Assembly (NCBI GenBank): GCA_032209605.1
Contig: JASFXZ010000028.1
Location: 9,112,981 to 9,176,980, forward strand
Direction of reading: 5' to 3'
Length of the DNA: 64,000 bases
Source: Mactromeris polynyma
Taxonomy: Eukaryota; Mollusca; Bivalvia; Venerida; Mactridae
Shown: piece by piece, positions 46,574-58,190 of the stretch
How positions within the stretch are numbered: position 1 is the stretch's first letter
How the letters are laid out: every line of letters begins with the position of its first letter
Translations under genes and position numbers: made by a program
Notes under the pieces: generated by a model
Told to the model about the DNA's origin: nothing
Databases searched by the model: none
What the model saw: only the letters and a program-made list of their open reading frames with translations

Positions 46574-49500
46574 CTGATCCGACGCAAGAAATCTATTAAT
46601 CATGAAATTTACCATAGCAACACTTTTGTGTGTAACTGCTCTAATACTTCTGCTGGAGACTAATGGATATTCTGCACAAGAACCACGTGTTGGGAGGTCA
46701 CCTTCGAGGTAATGTACAAGTACAGTAAACCTCAACTAAAGACCACCTCAATAATAAGACAACCTTAAAATTAAGAACACAAGTTTCAAGACAATTTTCA
46801 CTGTTTTGCTTTTATTCAACCTCAATATTAAGACCACCAAGGGTCCCCCAAGAGTGGTCTTATTATTGAGGTTTTACTGCACATTAACTTTTGTCCATTC
46901 AATACAGCTATCTGATATAATTGTATAAGGAATGTTGAATTTAAAGATGACAACTAATATTTAAAATACAGTAAACCTCATTGATATCGCTACAAATACA
47001 GAGTAAGCTACACTGCAGCTGTGGAATTTCTTCCCGTCATATTTGCCGTCTTTTATTACACACATGGAGGGTTCCCAGTTTCCATGCTCTTCGTGTGACT
47101 CATACGACTGAGAAACCCATTTAAACTGTGTACTAATTACTCTACTAGGATAGCGCATTATATGAGCGCTGATATTGGATGTATAACCTCTTCTGTAAGT
47201 GACGTCTTTTCAGGAAAACGTAACATGTGATGTCACTATTTGCAAGCAGGAAACAACATTTACTCCATATCGAGGGTTCAACACAAGACTGTCGTAACTC
47301 CTATGTATATAAATAGAAGTTGCGATAGTCTTGCACTGAACCCTCGATACGGATACTTCTTTTTCACATTGCCATATGGGCAAATATTGCTTACATGTGA
47401 CGTTTTGTGGAAATGACGACCCTTAAAGAAGAGATTGGAAATCGTACAGCGGCGTTCATATACTGTTGTATACAGCAAAACGCTCACATGGTAGCGACAT
47501 GCGCGCCGAACTCCAGTATATTATATTTAATACACTGTGAGGCTATTACGACACCGGAATACATTGGTAGGCTATTACTATATTCATTCTGAGGCTTTCA
47601 AGACATCACTTGATTGAGTGTTTTTTTACATACTCGACTAATGATATTAAATAAGCTTTCACAGCTTGGTCTTTCTATGAATACCTAATTTAAAGCAACT
47701 ACAGCCTCCATGTTTTGTTTATTTCAGGTACAAACGTTCATCTATTATTTCAGCTGGAGTTGGCGGCGCTTCCAGCCTTAAACAAGCCGTTCCTCCCAGG
47801 GAACTTACAGTGCGCCTTAATGACCTATTAAAAAGGTACGCTTGATACTTCATCTTCGTTTAAAATAAGAGTCAAACTTTAATAATATGTTAATACGTGT
47901 TGAAATAATCCTAATATTATCTTATACAATATCAATATGCTTGTTTCATTTAAATACAATACAGTAACTACATCGTCAGAGCAGTTTGCACACATTCATT
48001 TTAGATAATTATACATAATATACATGTATGATTTTTTCGAGTTGTCAGTCCTTACAGAAAAACAATGATAAGTATGGAAGGGGGTATTTCAATGTGTAAA
48101 AGCATCAAATATATGACCACCATTGGGACTCTTGAAAACTCGTCTTAATATTGAGATGGTAATGAGGCTGAATAAGGAGTAAAACAGTGAAAATGTACTT
48201 GAACATTTAGTTCATAATTTGAGGTGGTTTCATTGTTGAGGTGGTCTTTAAGTGAGGTTTTACTTTACTTCATAATCACGAGTACGGTGATATTTGACGT
48301 GCTAACATTCACTGATAAATAGACTCAATCGCTTCAGTTCTACGTAAATGAAAAGGAAAACGCACACTCACTGGCGGATAAGCGTGATTGCCCACAATTC
48401 AGGATAAGGTGTTACTTTGCGTACTTCGGTGAACATATCCGTACACAATTGAGAAGCGTAACCTACACCGGAGCTTACTTATCTTTGTCTCCAGATGAAA
48501 TTCTTTATTTTATATTTTTACGAAATAATGCATAATTCATGTGTAAATACTTAACTATCTGTATAGAAAATCAACAAAACTCTGTTTCACAAATATTCTG
48601 CTGTAAGCAATAATTGGCAATAATTGGCGATTTGATAGCAAAGGGAAATAACTTTTTTTCAAACTATTTATTTACAAAGGAAATAGGTTATTGTACGAGC
48701 AGACCATTAATCACAAATACTATCGGAAATGTTTTTTAATACCTATACATAATATAATATTATTTCGGTAGTGTGATAAACATAGTCATTTCAATTTATT
48801 ATTATGCTGTCATGTTCCTGTTTATTACATATTTTTTAAAGACAACTTTAAAAGTATGTACACATCAACCTACCAAGAAATGAAAGTTCAACCCTTAGTC
48901 AATTTGGAATTGTTAGTTTACCTTTATGAATATAAATATGCCGATATTGTGGAGATACTCCAGAACAAAGACTATGCAAGTTTTGTGATACTAATTCTGT
49001 AGAAGATGAAACGCTTTTCTTGTTCGATTGTGAACTTTACCGAAACTTGAGACATTATAAGTTTAATACAATATTTTGAACTAGCCTATATGACCAGACG
49101 AACATATCTGCAGTCTTTAAATGTATGTGCATTAACTAAAAATTATATTCATAATGTTTACCATTTAACATTTGTTTATTTATATATAAATGATCGATTA
49201 TTGAGGTGCAATATTTATAAGGTGACTTATAGGCCCACCGAGCCGGGTGTTTGTAAACTTATTCATTGATATATTCATTCTGAGGCTTGATTGGGTGGCT
49301 TTTACATACTCGACTCGTACTGCTATATGAACTTCTACAGTTTTGTCTTTCTATGAATGCTAAATTAAAAGCAACTACAGCCTCAATTGTTTTATTTCAG
49401 GAATAAACTTGGCCATGTTGTTGGCGGATAATTTCCAACAAATTGTCGAAGAGACTTTTAGGTTTGCTTGATCCTTTTAAAATAAGAGTAAAACTTTGAT

Positions 49501-49983
49501 AATCTTATAAAACATGTTAGAATAATCCTAATATTATCTCATACAATATCAATATGTGTGTTTCATGTAAACACAATACAGTAACTACATTGTTTTTAGA
49601 GCGCACATATTCAATTTCGATACATATATTCATGTATGGTTTTTTCGAGTTGTCAAAGCTCGAAATATAGAAGAAATGATACTTATCTCAGGAAGATGCT
49701 AAAGTAGGCATTAGGCGTTTAATTAATTCCAAAATGACGGGTAAGGTGATAGCTGTCGTGCTAACAAGCATATTCAATGATTATTAAACTCGATCGCCTC
49801 AGTTCTGTTTACATTAATACCAAAACGCGCATTCTTTAATAGTTAAGCATGATTGGCCACAATTTAGAGCAAGATGTTACTTTGCATACTTCGGCGGAAA
49901 TATCCGTACACAATTATTTTGTACACCGATGCTTGTTTTTTTGTTTCAGGAACCATACAAGGAATACATTTAGATTCGGGTAG
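46574..49983 (+). CDS. RFamide-type neuropeptide precursor, unit A (82 aa)
   Basis: Coding parts are 46602-46708 (phase 2), 47728-47835 (phase 2) and 49950-49983. The last acceptor, GCTTGTTTTTTTGTTTCAG, has a very strong pyrimidine tract. The 249 nt join in frame into 82 aa plus stop. A signal peptide (FTIATLLCVTALILLLETNG) precedes RYKR (36-39). A 31-residue stretch starting SSIISAGVGG and ending RLNDLL runs to KR (71-72), and the last residues are NHTRNTFRFG before the stop. FRFG at the C-terminus is the classic substrate for amidation to an RF-amide. Cleavage at KR39 and KR72 would release a 31-mer and a decapeptide-glycine; no cleavage at 72 gives a 43-mer including the glycine. The layout recalls 26RFa/QRFP or NPY/NPF-type peptides, but I cannot assign a family. 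Without splicing, exon 2 would end KRYA-stop (TGA at 47842). Exon and donor sequences are nearly identical in unit B. Confidence 0.72.
46721..46883 (+). mobile_element. MITE family M1 in intron 2 of the RFamide-type gene
   Basis: It starts GTACAGTAAACCTCAACTAA only 12 bp after the exon end and finishes ATTGAGGTTTTACTGCAC. The same copy is at 58817-58979, so it inserted before the segmental duplication. Confidence 0.8.
47160..47462. mobile_element. MITE family M4 with a nested hairpin
   Basis: The M4 arms ATATGAGCGCTGATATTGGA ... AGTGACGTCTTTTC and ATCGTACAGCGGCGTTCATA are both present. Between them sits the 80-bp hairpin at 47269-47348, absent from the M4 copies at 6826 and 50277. The unit B copy is 59257-59558. 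Confidence 0.75.
47269..47348. repeat. 80-bp near-palindrome (nested micro-MITE or hairpin RNA)
   Basis: ATCGAGGGTTCAACACAAGA ... is inverted at ... TGCACTGAACCCTCGAT. The arms are about 36 bp with about six mismatches, around an AT-rich loop (GTATATAA). It is repeated at 59365-59444 with one change (GCACTG to GCCCTG). Length and pairing resemble a miRNA precursor, but insertion into a MITE favours a tiny transposon. Confidence 0.75.
48108..48271 (-). mobile_element. MITE family M1, reverse, after exon 2 of the RFamide-type gene
   Basis: ATGACCACCATTGGGACTCT at the left and GTCTTTAAGTGAGGTTTTAC at the right bound a reversed M1. Its unit B copy is at 60199-60362. Confidence 0.75.
48870..49250 (+). 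mobile_element. LINE 3' end, insertion specific to unit A
   Basis: The frame reads CRYCGDTPEQRLCKFCDTNS followed by VEDETLFLFDCELYRNLRHY, the same Cys-knuckle and E-D-E ... C-x-x-Y-x-x-LR motif as at 45.1 kb. Unit B lacks it, so it arrived after the duplication or was lost there. Confidence 0.7.
49401..49460 (+). pseudogene. Decayed duplicate of RFamide-gene exon 2
   Basis: The flanks match those of exon 2: upstream GAATGCTAAATTAAAAGCAA / CTACAGCCTCAATTG before TTTTATTTCAG, and downstream TTTAAAATAAGAGTAAAACT. The exon itself is shortened to about 60 bp and has an in-frame TAA at 49429. If used as a terminal exon it would give NKLGHVVGG-stop, with a possible C-terminal amidation Gly. I favour decay. 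Confidence 0.65.
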
Positions 49984-50276
49984 ATTGAAAATTACTGGAA
50001 TTTTACTGGAAAGTTTGATCAATTGCAAACACTTCTCGATACGTATTGGTATTAAAATGTTGGTGAATCATATTTTACCAACTTAAATGTATATATATTT
50101 GTTTATTTCTGTTCATGTCGTACATATACGAGACCTTTTTCTTTTTCTTTCATTTTTTTTTTATTTATGTCACGTTTTGAAGTAGTCAATTTTTGGTGGC
50201 GTTTTTAATGAAATATTCAAGCAGAAAATAACACTTACGTTTACACAGCATACACAAACATAAAGAGATATTAAAA

Positions 50277-50492
50277 TATGAGCGCCGCTGTACGATTTCC
50301 AACCTCTTCTTTAAGTGACGTCATTTCCAGAAAACGTCACATGTGGCGTCACTATTTACTGACAGTAAGCAATATTTACCCAATATTGCAATATGAAAAC
50401 GAAGTGCCAATATGGAGTACAGATTCGTTCCTGTTTGCAAAAAAATGACGTCATTTACAGAAGAAGTTGGACATCACATAGCAGTGCTCATA
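50277..50492. mobile_element. MITE family M4
   Basis: This copy has both long arms: TATGAGCGCCGCTGTACGAT ... GTGACGTCATTTCC and AAATGACGTCATTTACAGAA ... AGCAGTGCTCATATA. It lies about 300 bp after the RFamide exon. Confidence 0.8.
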
Positions 50493-51654
50493 TAATTATA
50501 CATGCGATGTACAAATAACCAAATATGAAGACAAAATAGTTAAGATAAAGCCTAATCCACAATGCATTAAAAGAGAGATTAAATTGCTCAAGAGGCACAA
50601 TACAATGTCACCCCACACAGAACCCCAAAACAATCTACAAAACATTAGGCACTGAGGAGATGCTAAGATAAACCTATAAGGGTATACCATACAGTCATTT
50701 ATTGATATAGGTGCAAGGTCTGGATGACTATAAAGAACACCAGTTTATCAAACCATTACTTAAACTTCAATCGATGATAGTTGGTAATTATTACTTATGA
50801 ACGACAATTATACCGAGAAGAACACATTACATGTATTATGTGATTCATGAATTTTATGCTGGCATAACTTGATTGCGTCATTACGTGTTCAAAATATAAT
50901 AAAATGGCTAGCGTCACGTAAGGTGTTTATTACCGATATAACTACATATTCCCTGGGACCAGTAGGCTAGTAACAAGAAACGGTACTGATGTATATATTA
51001 TAATTGCATTACGCATTGATTTACTAGTAGAATTAACTAACGTTGATCACAATGGCTTTTCATCAGATGGAAACAATTAACAATATATCACAGTTGTTTT
51101 GTGAAGTTCTAAAGATTTAGAAATATAGAAGTAACCCGGACGGGGTTCTATTCAACGACCCCCAAGACGACAACACCAAATACTGAAACGTTCAACAGAC
51201 ACAATTCTGAAACTCTCGTTGTCGTCTCATTAAATACATTTATATGTTTATATTAACAAAATAAACGTAATATGCACAAATAATATAAAGTTGCGAATAG
51301 TGTCTCAATTACATGAGGTATATCAAATTATACATATGTTCCATCTATAATGAATATATGATTCACATATATCACAGGTGTGTCCATAAGATACGAAAGC
51401 CCCGCTATGTGAGCCTTTAAGTCGAGAAAGGGCAATAACTCATCTAAAATAGGTGAAATGTAACCGAAATCAAATTTTAAATGTATTTTATTATCCTATG
51501 CTTATGTTCCCAATTTGCATTGAAATCATTCATCCTTTCAAGAGTTCTTGATCGGAACACAACGGACGTACGGACCGTCAGGAGTAACGCGTTATGCTCC
51601 TTCATGATTCTTCGAATGTCAGTGACATAAAACATGTTGGTATCATAAAAGGAG

Positions 51655-52105
51655 TAGGGGGGGGGGGGGGGGTTCATGTAAGACAGAATAAGTTGCTACA
51701 GGGAACGCCACGTACATAAGACAATGTCTCCCCACACAGACCTCCTGGAAAACAACAGTCCATAAAACATCAGGCATTTCAGGAGATACAAGTATAAATA
51801 CGCAAGTCACGGAACAGGGGCTCAAGTAATGGGTGACCATAAATGACAACTAAGGGGAATTAGTGAGGATAAACAGGGGTATTTGACGAATGGAATACAT
51901 CACATGACAAGTCAAGACTGCTGGCAACAGTAGGCCGAAATGGGGAGAAGATAACATGCACATATATCATGTGAAAGGGAAATTTAACATACATCAAAAA
52001 CACAAATAGAAATAATAACCATACAGCGATTTACAGCCTTGAAACTGTCAATAAATATTACTGAGGATTTAAATCGATTTAACAGCTAGTTTAGTCTTAA
52101 TTTAA
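51655..52105 (-). repeat. Dispersed repeat R5 with one 81-bp unit and a G14 run
   Basis: A run of about 14 G at 51659 is followed by one 81-bp unit and the R5 body, inverted relative to 43900-44370. On the minus strand, the segment after TTGTTTTCCAG reads GGLCGETLSYVRGVPCSN then LFCPT-stop. A second R5 copy at 63375-63780 keeps the same frame (GLCEEALSFVCGVPCSN). Confidence 0.7.
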
Positions 52106-52494
52106 AATTAAAGGGCCTAAAAAGTTACCAGCTTCAAAACTGACTACCTATTTGAATATCATGTATTTTGTTCACAACAAAAGAGGCATGTTGTGTTAGC
52201 ACTAACGTGTTTCTTGTTATAGGATGCCGCTTACATACGGTTTTAAGTAGCCCATTGTTCATGGGTGGACGACCAGTACCAACTAGTTCGTTCGCTAGCA
52301 ACTAACAAATACCCCGCATGAATCGAAGTTGGAGGACAAATTACTTTGGATTCATTATTATCGATCCAATTATTAATAAAAGAACAACAACATTATAAAC
52401 AATTTACTTGTTTGCTAGATTTTAAGAAAGGATACATCAAGCTGAAATTAAACATTGACACAAGTAGGTTTGAACTATTGTTTGAACAAAGAAG

Positions 52495-52620
52495 ACCACA
52501 AGGTCAGCCAAGAAGTTAACTAGAGCGCTCGCCGAACATGGAGGATGTTTTAGGTTCGAACCCGGAACTAGGCAATGTTATTCGTGATTAGTTCAGTGTA
52601 TATCATACATAAAGTCATTA
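52495..52620 (+). mobile_element. tRNA-like SINE head
   Basis: CTAGAGCGCTCGCCGAACAT and TTTTAGGTTCGAACCCGGAA give an anticodon-arm-like region and a good B-box (GGTTCGAACCC). The A-box side (AGCCAAGAAGTTAACTAG) is weak. It matches 35700-35860. Confidence 0.55.
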
Positions 52621-52954
52621 ACCCTCCTCAGTTTTTTTGAAAATTGACAGTTACCTGTAGGATGAACGAGGTTAAACAGCACTGTTTGATCAAGTACAGA
52701 AGACACACCTACATTTTGCACTTCAATATCATTTTTATTTCGCAATCCGGCCATCTATAAAAATAAGAACTACGTATTGTGGGGATGATTTTTATATTAA
52801 CTTAATACAGTAAAGTATCTCTCTCAAAACTACAATCATGCCGTTCGTATTGGTACAAGCAGTTGACATTTCAGTGTTAGTAATTTGTGTAACAATTTAA
52901 AGGAAGTTTTAATCGGATTATTTTTCTGTTTTAATACGATATTTTTACCGCGTA

Positions 52955-53116
52955 ATGGCATTAATAAGTAGTGTGATGACTGCCATAGTAGTCAGCAAGG
53001 TGTTTGGACAGGACTGTCCATTCCCTTGCACCCATGGTAGCCAACAGTACTGCAACCACATACCGTGCCCGCTGCCTCCGTGTGAGCATCCCGTTCTTAC
53101 TCCGGGGGAGTTTTAA
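52955..53116 (+). pseudogene. Third VWC-like gene, exon 1 (truncated)
   Basis: The 53-codon frame keeps the signal peptide (LISSVMTAIVVSKVFG) and CPFPCTHGSQQYC, CNHIPC, LPPC, TPGE. It then hits a stop (TAA at 53114) exactly where the paralogs have the CC-x2-C end of the module. The donor is also gone. Promoter and signal peptide are intact, so a short secreted peptide with seven Cys could still be made, but exons 2 and 3 are also broken. Confidence 0.75.
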
Positions 53117-53327
53117 GGAGTTTACTCTGTTCTCTGTGATCTCTAGCCCGACGTGATAGCGTGTTAAATACACTGAAATGTTTGCCTTTTCTATAACAGA
53201 TTTGTCCCGAACTAAGTTCATTTCAACTGTTGGTAGCCCGAATCAGCAATAAGACTTCTCTTTGACGTCGGGCTAGTGGATTTATAGAGCCCTGCCGTAT
53301 AAGCGAAAGTATGACAGGAAGTAGTCG

Positions 53328-53402
53328 GTGTAAGACCACCTTAATATCAAGACCAGTTTTCTAAGGTCTCAAGGTTGATCGTATTATTGATGTTTTACTG
53401 AA
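53328..53402 (-). mobile_element. MITE family M1 fragment
   Basis: GTAAGACCACCTTAATATCA, CAGTTTTCTAAGGTCTCAAG and ATTGATGTTTTACTGAA are the right half of M1. It is absent from the matching place in unit A. Confidence 0.65.
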
Positions 53403-53421
53403 AATAAAATGTACTCCCAGA

Positions 53422-53552
53422 GCAACCTGATGCCATTGATTGTCCGTATCCCTGTACAATAAATGATCACCACTTTTGCCATCTGATGCATTCTGCCGCC
53501 CTGTGTGGATGCCGAAACTGACCCCGGTAACTGCTGCCCATCGTGTCCTAAT
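53422..53552 (+). pseudogene. Third VWC-like gene, exon 2 (frameshifted)
   Basis: It is nearly identical to 37217-37354 (CPYPCTIN, HHFCH). A 5-base loss in the CCATGCCCTCTGCCG region shifts the frame and gives a stop at 53519-53521. The donor AATG|GTAAGTCTG is intact. An M1 fragment (53328-53402) sits just before its acceptor. Confidence 0.8.
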
Positions 53553-53584
53553 GGTAAGTCTGCTGTGGTCATTTGATATATTTT

Positions 53585-54140
53585 TTTTATATTGAACACA
53601 TTTAAAATCTAGCATTAGGCTTGTTATTGTCTGTTTCATTCAACAAGGTCAGTAAAAATGTATGCTGTAGTGATGCCATACATGTAATATTAAACACATT
53701 TAAAATCTAGCATTAGGCTTGTTATTGTCTGTTTCATTCAACAAGGTCAGTAAAAATGTATGCTGTAGTGATGCCATACATGTAATATTAAACACATTGA
53801 AGATCTAGCACTATGCATGTTGTTATCTGTTTTATTCAACGAGGTCAGTAAAAATGTATGCTGTGGTGATGTCATAAATGTAATATTAAACACATTTAAG
53901 ATCTAACATTAGGCATGTTGATGGATGTTTTATTCAACGAGGTCAGTAAATATATATGCTGTGGTGATGTCATATCAACCTATTCAAGATCTAGCATTTG
54001 GCATTTTGCTGTTTTTATTCAACGAGGTCAGTAAAAATGGATGCTGTAGTGATGTCGTACATGTAATATTAAACACATTCAAGATGTAGCATTATGCATG
54101 TTGTTGTCTGTTTTATTCAACAAGGTCAGTAAAAATGTCA
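53585..54140. repeat. 98-bp tandem repeat, unit B
   Basis: Five to six copies of the unit at 37385-37755 are present (TATTAAACACATTTAAAATC / TAGCATTAGGCTTGTTATTG), some with internal deletions. Confidence 0.85.
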
Positions 54141-55054
54141 TGAATCGAGTCTAGCCAGTAAAACAATTATTGTTCACTATTTTGGTTTCATGTAAATAGA
54201 CAGATTGTATCGGATTCAATTTATCTGATGGTATAGGTATAGACGTGGTGTAGGACTATGCCTCTTGCAAAGCCGGATAGGCAGCTTTATTCCTGTGATC
54301 GCGTGTGATATAAAAACTCTATGTAATGCAATTTATTACAATAAATATATTTCGACCAACGCTCGATTCAAAGCTAACATATTCTTCCTCGTCTGTTCAT
54401 CTTTCCTCCAGGATGATACATATTTTTTGCTGATCTCCAATAATTATCTAGTTTTTAATACCTGATTATGTGTTTCATATTTTAAACAAGGGGAACTATT
54501 GGATGTTACTGTTTATTTTTTCAGTCTGTTTAGTAAATATAATTGATTCGAAATAATAATCTAGACTTTGTTATTACAACTTATGTATACTCGAAACATT
54601 TAGAAACTTAGTACGGTGAACTATTTTAAAAGCCCCATTTCATTGCATATACATCTTTAACAGGCAAGCATTGACATATGTAGCAAATGAGAGAGAGAGA
54701 GCTGCAATGGGATTTACAACATCTTTTTTAAGTGGCGTCATTTCAAGAAAACGCAACATGTGATTTCACTATTTGCAAGCACGAAACAATATTAACTATA
54801 TATAGTCACTTCGTGTTGATAGTGCCATATAGGGTAAATATTGCTTACTGTCAGTACATGGTGACGTCACATGTGACGTTTTCTGAAAATGACAATTATA
54901 CTTAATGATCAGTTATATTTCGGTAAAATGAATAAAAAAGTTGCCTTATATTACCTTAATTTACCTGTTTAAGGGAGCACGATACAAGAATATATATATG
55001 ATTTAGTCTCGCTTGATGAGTGACGACACTAATACATTTGTAGGGGTAATAAAT

Positions 55055-55162
55055 TTAGGGGTTGTGAAGTTTGTGAGCATAGCGTATAGCTGGACTCAAA
55101 CTCACGACCTTCGGATCAGAAGTCAGGCGAATACCTCTCCACCACTACCCTACCAACCATTT
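55055..55162 (-). mobile_element. tRNA-like SINE head, minus strand
   Basis: Read on the minus strand: GGTAGGGTAGTGGTGGAGAG (A-box-like), CGCCTGACTTCTGATCCGAA (anticodon-arm-like) and GTGAGTTTGAGTCCAGC (B-box). It could be a tRNA pseudogene; the acceptor stem does not pair convincingly. Confidence 0.55.
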
Positions 55163-57049
55163 TAACTACATATTGAACTGTTTTTAGACGCACATATATG
55201 TTAAAAGGTATATTCAACTCATGGCGATAACCTACATCCATTAACATAACTAGTCCAATAATTATACTCTGTGCTTAACATTTTACCGGATTGTCTGGTT
55301 GATTAATGATGGATATCATTGCTTATCAATAGTCAAATCAATAATAGTTGCCGAAAATTATTTACACACTCGATGTTTTTATTAGTTAGGCACGTTTAAA
55401 GGGAGACAATCCCATATGGCAAGGCATCGCCTGGATTATAATGAATCTTATCATTGACATCTTTCTTGTGAGTTATTTAAATACGGTAAATATGTCGTGA
55501 ATAAGCATTCTCATAGGAATGGAATATAACTATTTCTTTTAATTTTTTGGAATGTCATGCACAAAAATACTTAAAGGGAACTGCATGTAATTTACAAAAA
55601 AAAACCTGGAAGACCTTTCTTGTCGAGCTTATAAAATGTATACTCGCGTGCCACGGATATGATTTTTTACGAAATGTTCCCTGATGTGTACAACTTCCGA
55701 CATAAAAAATAAAGATATGACATTTTCCCCAAAGAAACTGGAACCACAAACTTTAACCCAGTCACTCAAATACATGGGTTACGTAGTTTAATTAGTATAA
55801 CAAACTTGTGCGAAGGGATTGGACTGATAGATCCCCATAGAACTTGATGAAGGAAGTGATTAATCCACAATAGAGAAGTAGGGTAAGATTCAGAACTCGC
55901 TGACTACCATACGCGTTACTTATAAGGATCCTATTTATACTTTAGTATTAAAATACTATTGTTCGGCGTTTACACGTGTTTAAACCCCGATTAGAACTCA
56001 CACATTGAATAAAAACCCGATTAGGTGGAATGAAATGGAATTCTTGAATTCTAGACCACTCTTGATAACATCGTCTATCACGTAAGTCGTTTTTTAAAAT
56101 GAATAACGATGTAACTAATAATACATGGATCTAAACTTATTTCTAAAATATGTGGTGAATTTGCAAATAAATACACAATGTATTTGTTACTCGAGAACCC
56201 ATTTTCATTGCAGGAGGGATAAAGTTGATATTGCAGGAGGGATAAAGTTGATAATGGGAACGCCACATTCAGAAGACCAATGCGTAATATTTATAGCCTG
56301 ATATATGTTAAGTTAACTTTGAAATCCAGTCTGTTCATACGGTAAGCAAAATAATGTTCATTTACCGACCCATGCCACATCGTATTTACAAAGGATCAAC
56401 TGATCTGTATCAATTCGATCCTGAACAAATATTGTCATTTTCGTGACGTAATTGAATCCCCCCAAAAATCGACAGCAATACTAGAACATTTATATTCAAC
56501 ATATTGAAAACTCATTAACCTTCTTGTTGAGCAACAAATCAAAGAGAGAAAATAAGTTGCTACAGTGAACGCCACATACATAAAACAATGCCTCTCCACA
56601 CAGATCCCTGGGAGATATCAGCGCACAAACGACAAGGAGATGTGGATGTGTTTTGTACAGTGAATAGACCGGCGTATGTTAACCTATCTGTACTTACTTA
56701 TAGGTGACTTAACACAACGGCCGACAATGTAATAGCCCGCTTCCGTTCTGTTAATATGTGCAACGCACGACATTGCATTGCATCAGACTTGTTGAGCAAA
56801 GTCTCATTTCTTTATAACTGTGTCAAGTGCATGTACTTCACGTATAAAGAGAAAATAATTGCAGAGATTTTAAATACATATTGTAGCAGGTACATTCTCA
56901 TTAATGACATATTTACTTCGTAAACAACTTTGCATTTTTCTGCTTCACAGATGTTTTCTCCTAATTGGGAATTTACGTAGCTAGTGAGTAAAGTCCTTTC
57001 TTCACGTGCATTTCGTAGAAATGTTTAGATCCGGATAAGTAGTGCAAGT

Positions 57050-57114
57050 TATAAAATGCAAACGACTGCTCACAAGAATCATTTTCGAACGAACAGGGGA
57101 CTGGAAGTATCACG
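57050..57114 (+). promoter_or_regulatory. TATA promoter and non-coding first exon, unit B copy
   Basis: TATAAAA at 57050-57056 and the donor ATCACG|GTATGT at 57114 copy 43027-43091 with one or two differences, so this peptide gene copy could still be transcribed. Confidence 0.55.
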
Positions 57115-57739
57115 GTATGTACACAGTACTTATATCAAATTATTATTACACGCTGAAAAATAATTTCATTGCAAACTATGCAATTCTGTTATGAATTACA
57201 ACACTTTTTTCATTGTTTTTCATTTTGTATTATGTAGTAAATGCTTAATAAATTTCAATCACGAGCAAATTTTAATATTGTTTCGTAAAACACGATAAAT
57301 TAAATATATTTCTAACTCGGGGTGATTGCGCTTTTAATTATCTTGTTACTAACGACAGAATAGAAATGTTCAGTAGATTTTATAACTTAGAGTCAAATAA
57401 CTTCTGCTGACTTTATATAACGTACTGGTCTCACGGGTATCTTGTTTTTTAGCGACTATGTTCTGCATGCATTATACTGTGATCGCTGTTTCTATTGTTG
57501 TGGATTTGTCGAAAGAAGATTCTAACGCCCGTCATTTTACTTGGGTGACGGTAGGGTAGATGCAAAGTTATGTGCGTCTTTAAACCAGTCTTTTTGTCAC
57601 TGGTTCCAAGTAGGTACACCTATCTTCATCCGTCATTTATGGATATCTTGTGTCCCTTTTGTGAGTAAATTTATTGAAATTCATGAAAAATTTAGTTGCG
57701 TTAAATGATTAGTTACTGTCTACTTAGTCAAGTTATGTG

Positions 57740-58190
57740 TATAAGTTGGAAGTGTGATGTTGGCTAGCCGTTCAATCGAGTTAAACCCCCAGTATATTTA
57801 CCGACTGTTCGAAGGCTGTAAATTGCAGTATGGTGATTATTTCTTTTTGTGTTTTAAATGTATGTTATATTTCCCTTTTCTCATGTGTAATTCATTCACT
57901 TGATAAAGCAGTCATGTAATTTTCTGCCCAGTTTCGGTCTACTTTTGCCAGCAATCTTGACTTGTCATGTGATCTTTCCATCCATTAATTCCCTCCCAGT
58001 GTTTGTCCTCTTTGATTCTCCTAGATATTCCTTATGGTCGGCCAGGCAATTCCCTGTGCCTCTGTTTCCTTACACATGAACCCTTACATATAGCGTCATC
58101 AAGTGCCTTATGTTTTATTGATTGTTGTTTTCCCTGAGATATATGTGTGGGGAGGCACAATCTTATGTATGTTGTGTTCCCTTAGCAACT
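57740..58190 (+). repeat. Dispersed repeat R5, unit B copy
   Basis: It corresponds to 43900-44370 and again ends in a degenerate 81-bp unit (CTTATGTTTTATTGATTGTT ... TGTGTTCCCTTAGCAACTC). Confidence 0.7.

Noticed and set aside
47278..47487. 69-codon frame present in both duplication units (also 59374-59583)
   Set aside because: It spans the hairpin and MITE M4; conservation reflects the recent duplication.
46602..49431. Peptide gene ending at 49431 (NKLGHVVGG)
   Set aside because: That exon is a decayed copy of exon 2; the exon at 49950 has the stronger acceptor and a meaningful RFG end. Kept only as a possible alternative.
55055..55162. Functional tRNA gene on the minus strand
   Set aside because: A- and B-box-like motifs are present but the acceptor stem does not pair; it fits a SINE head better.
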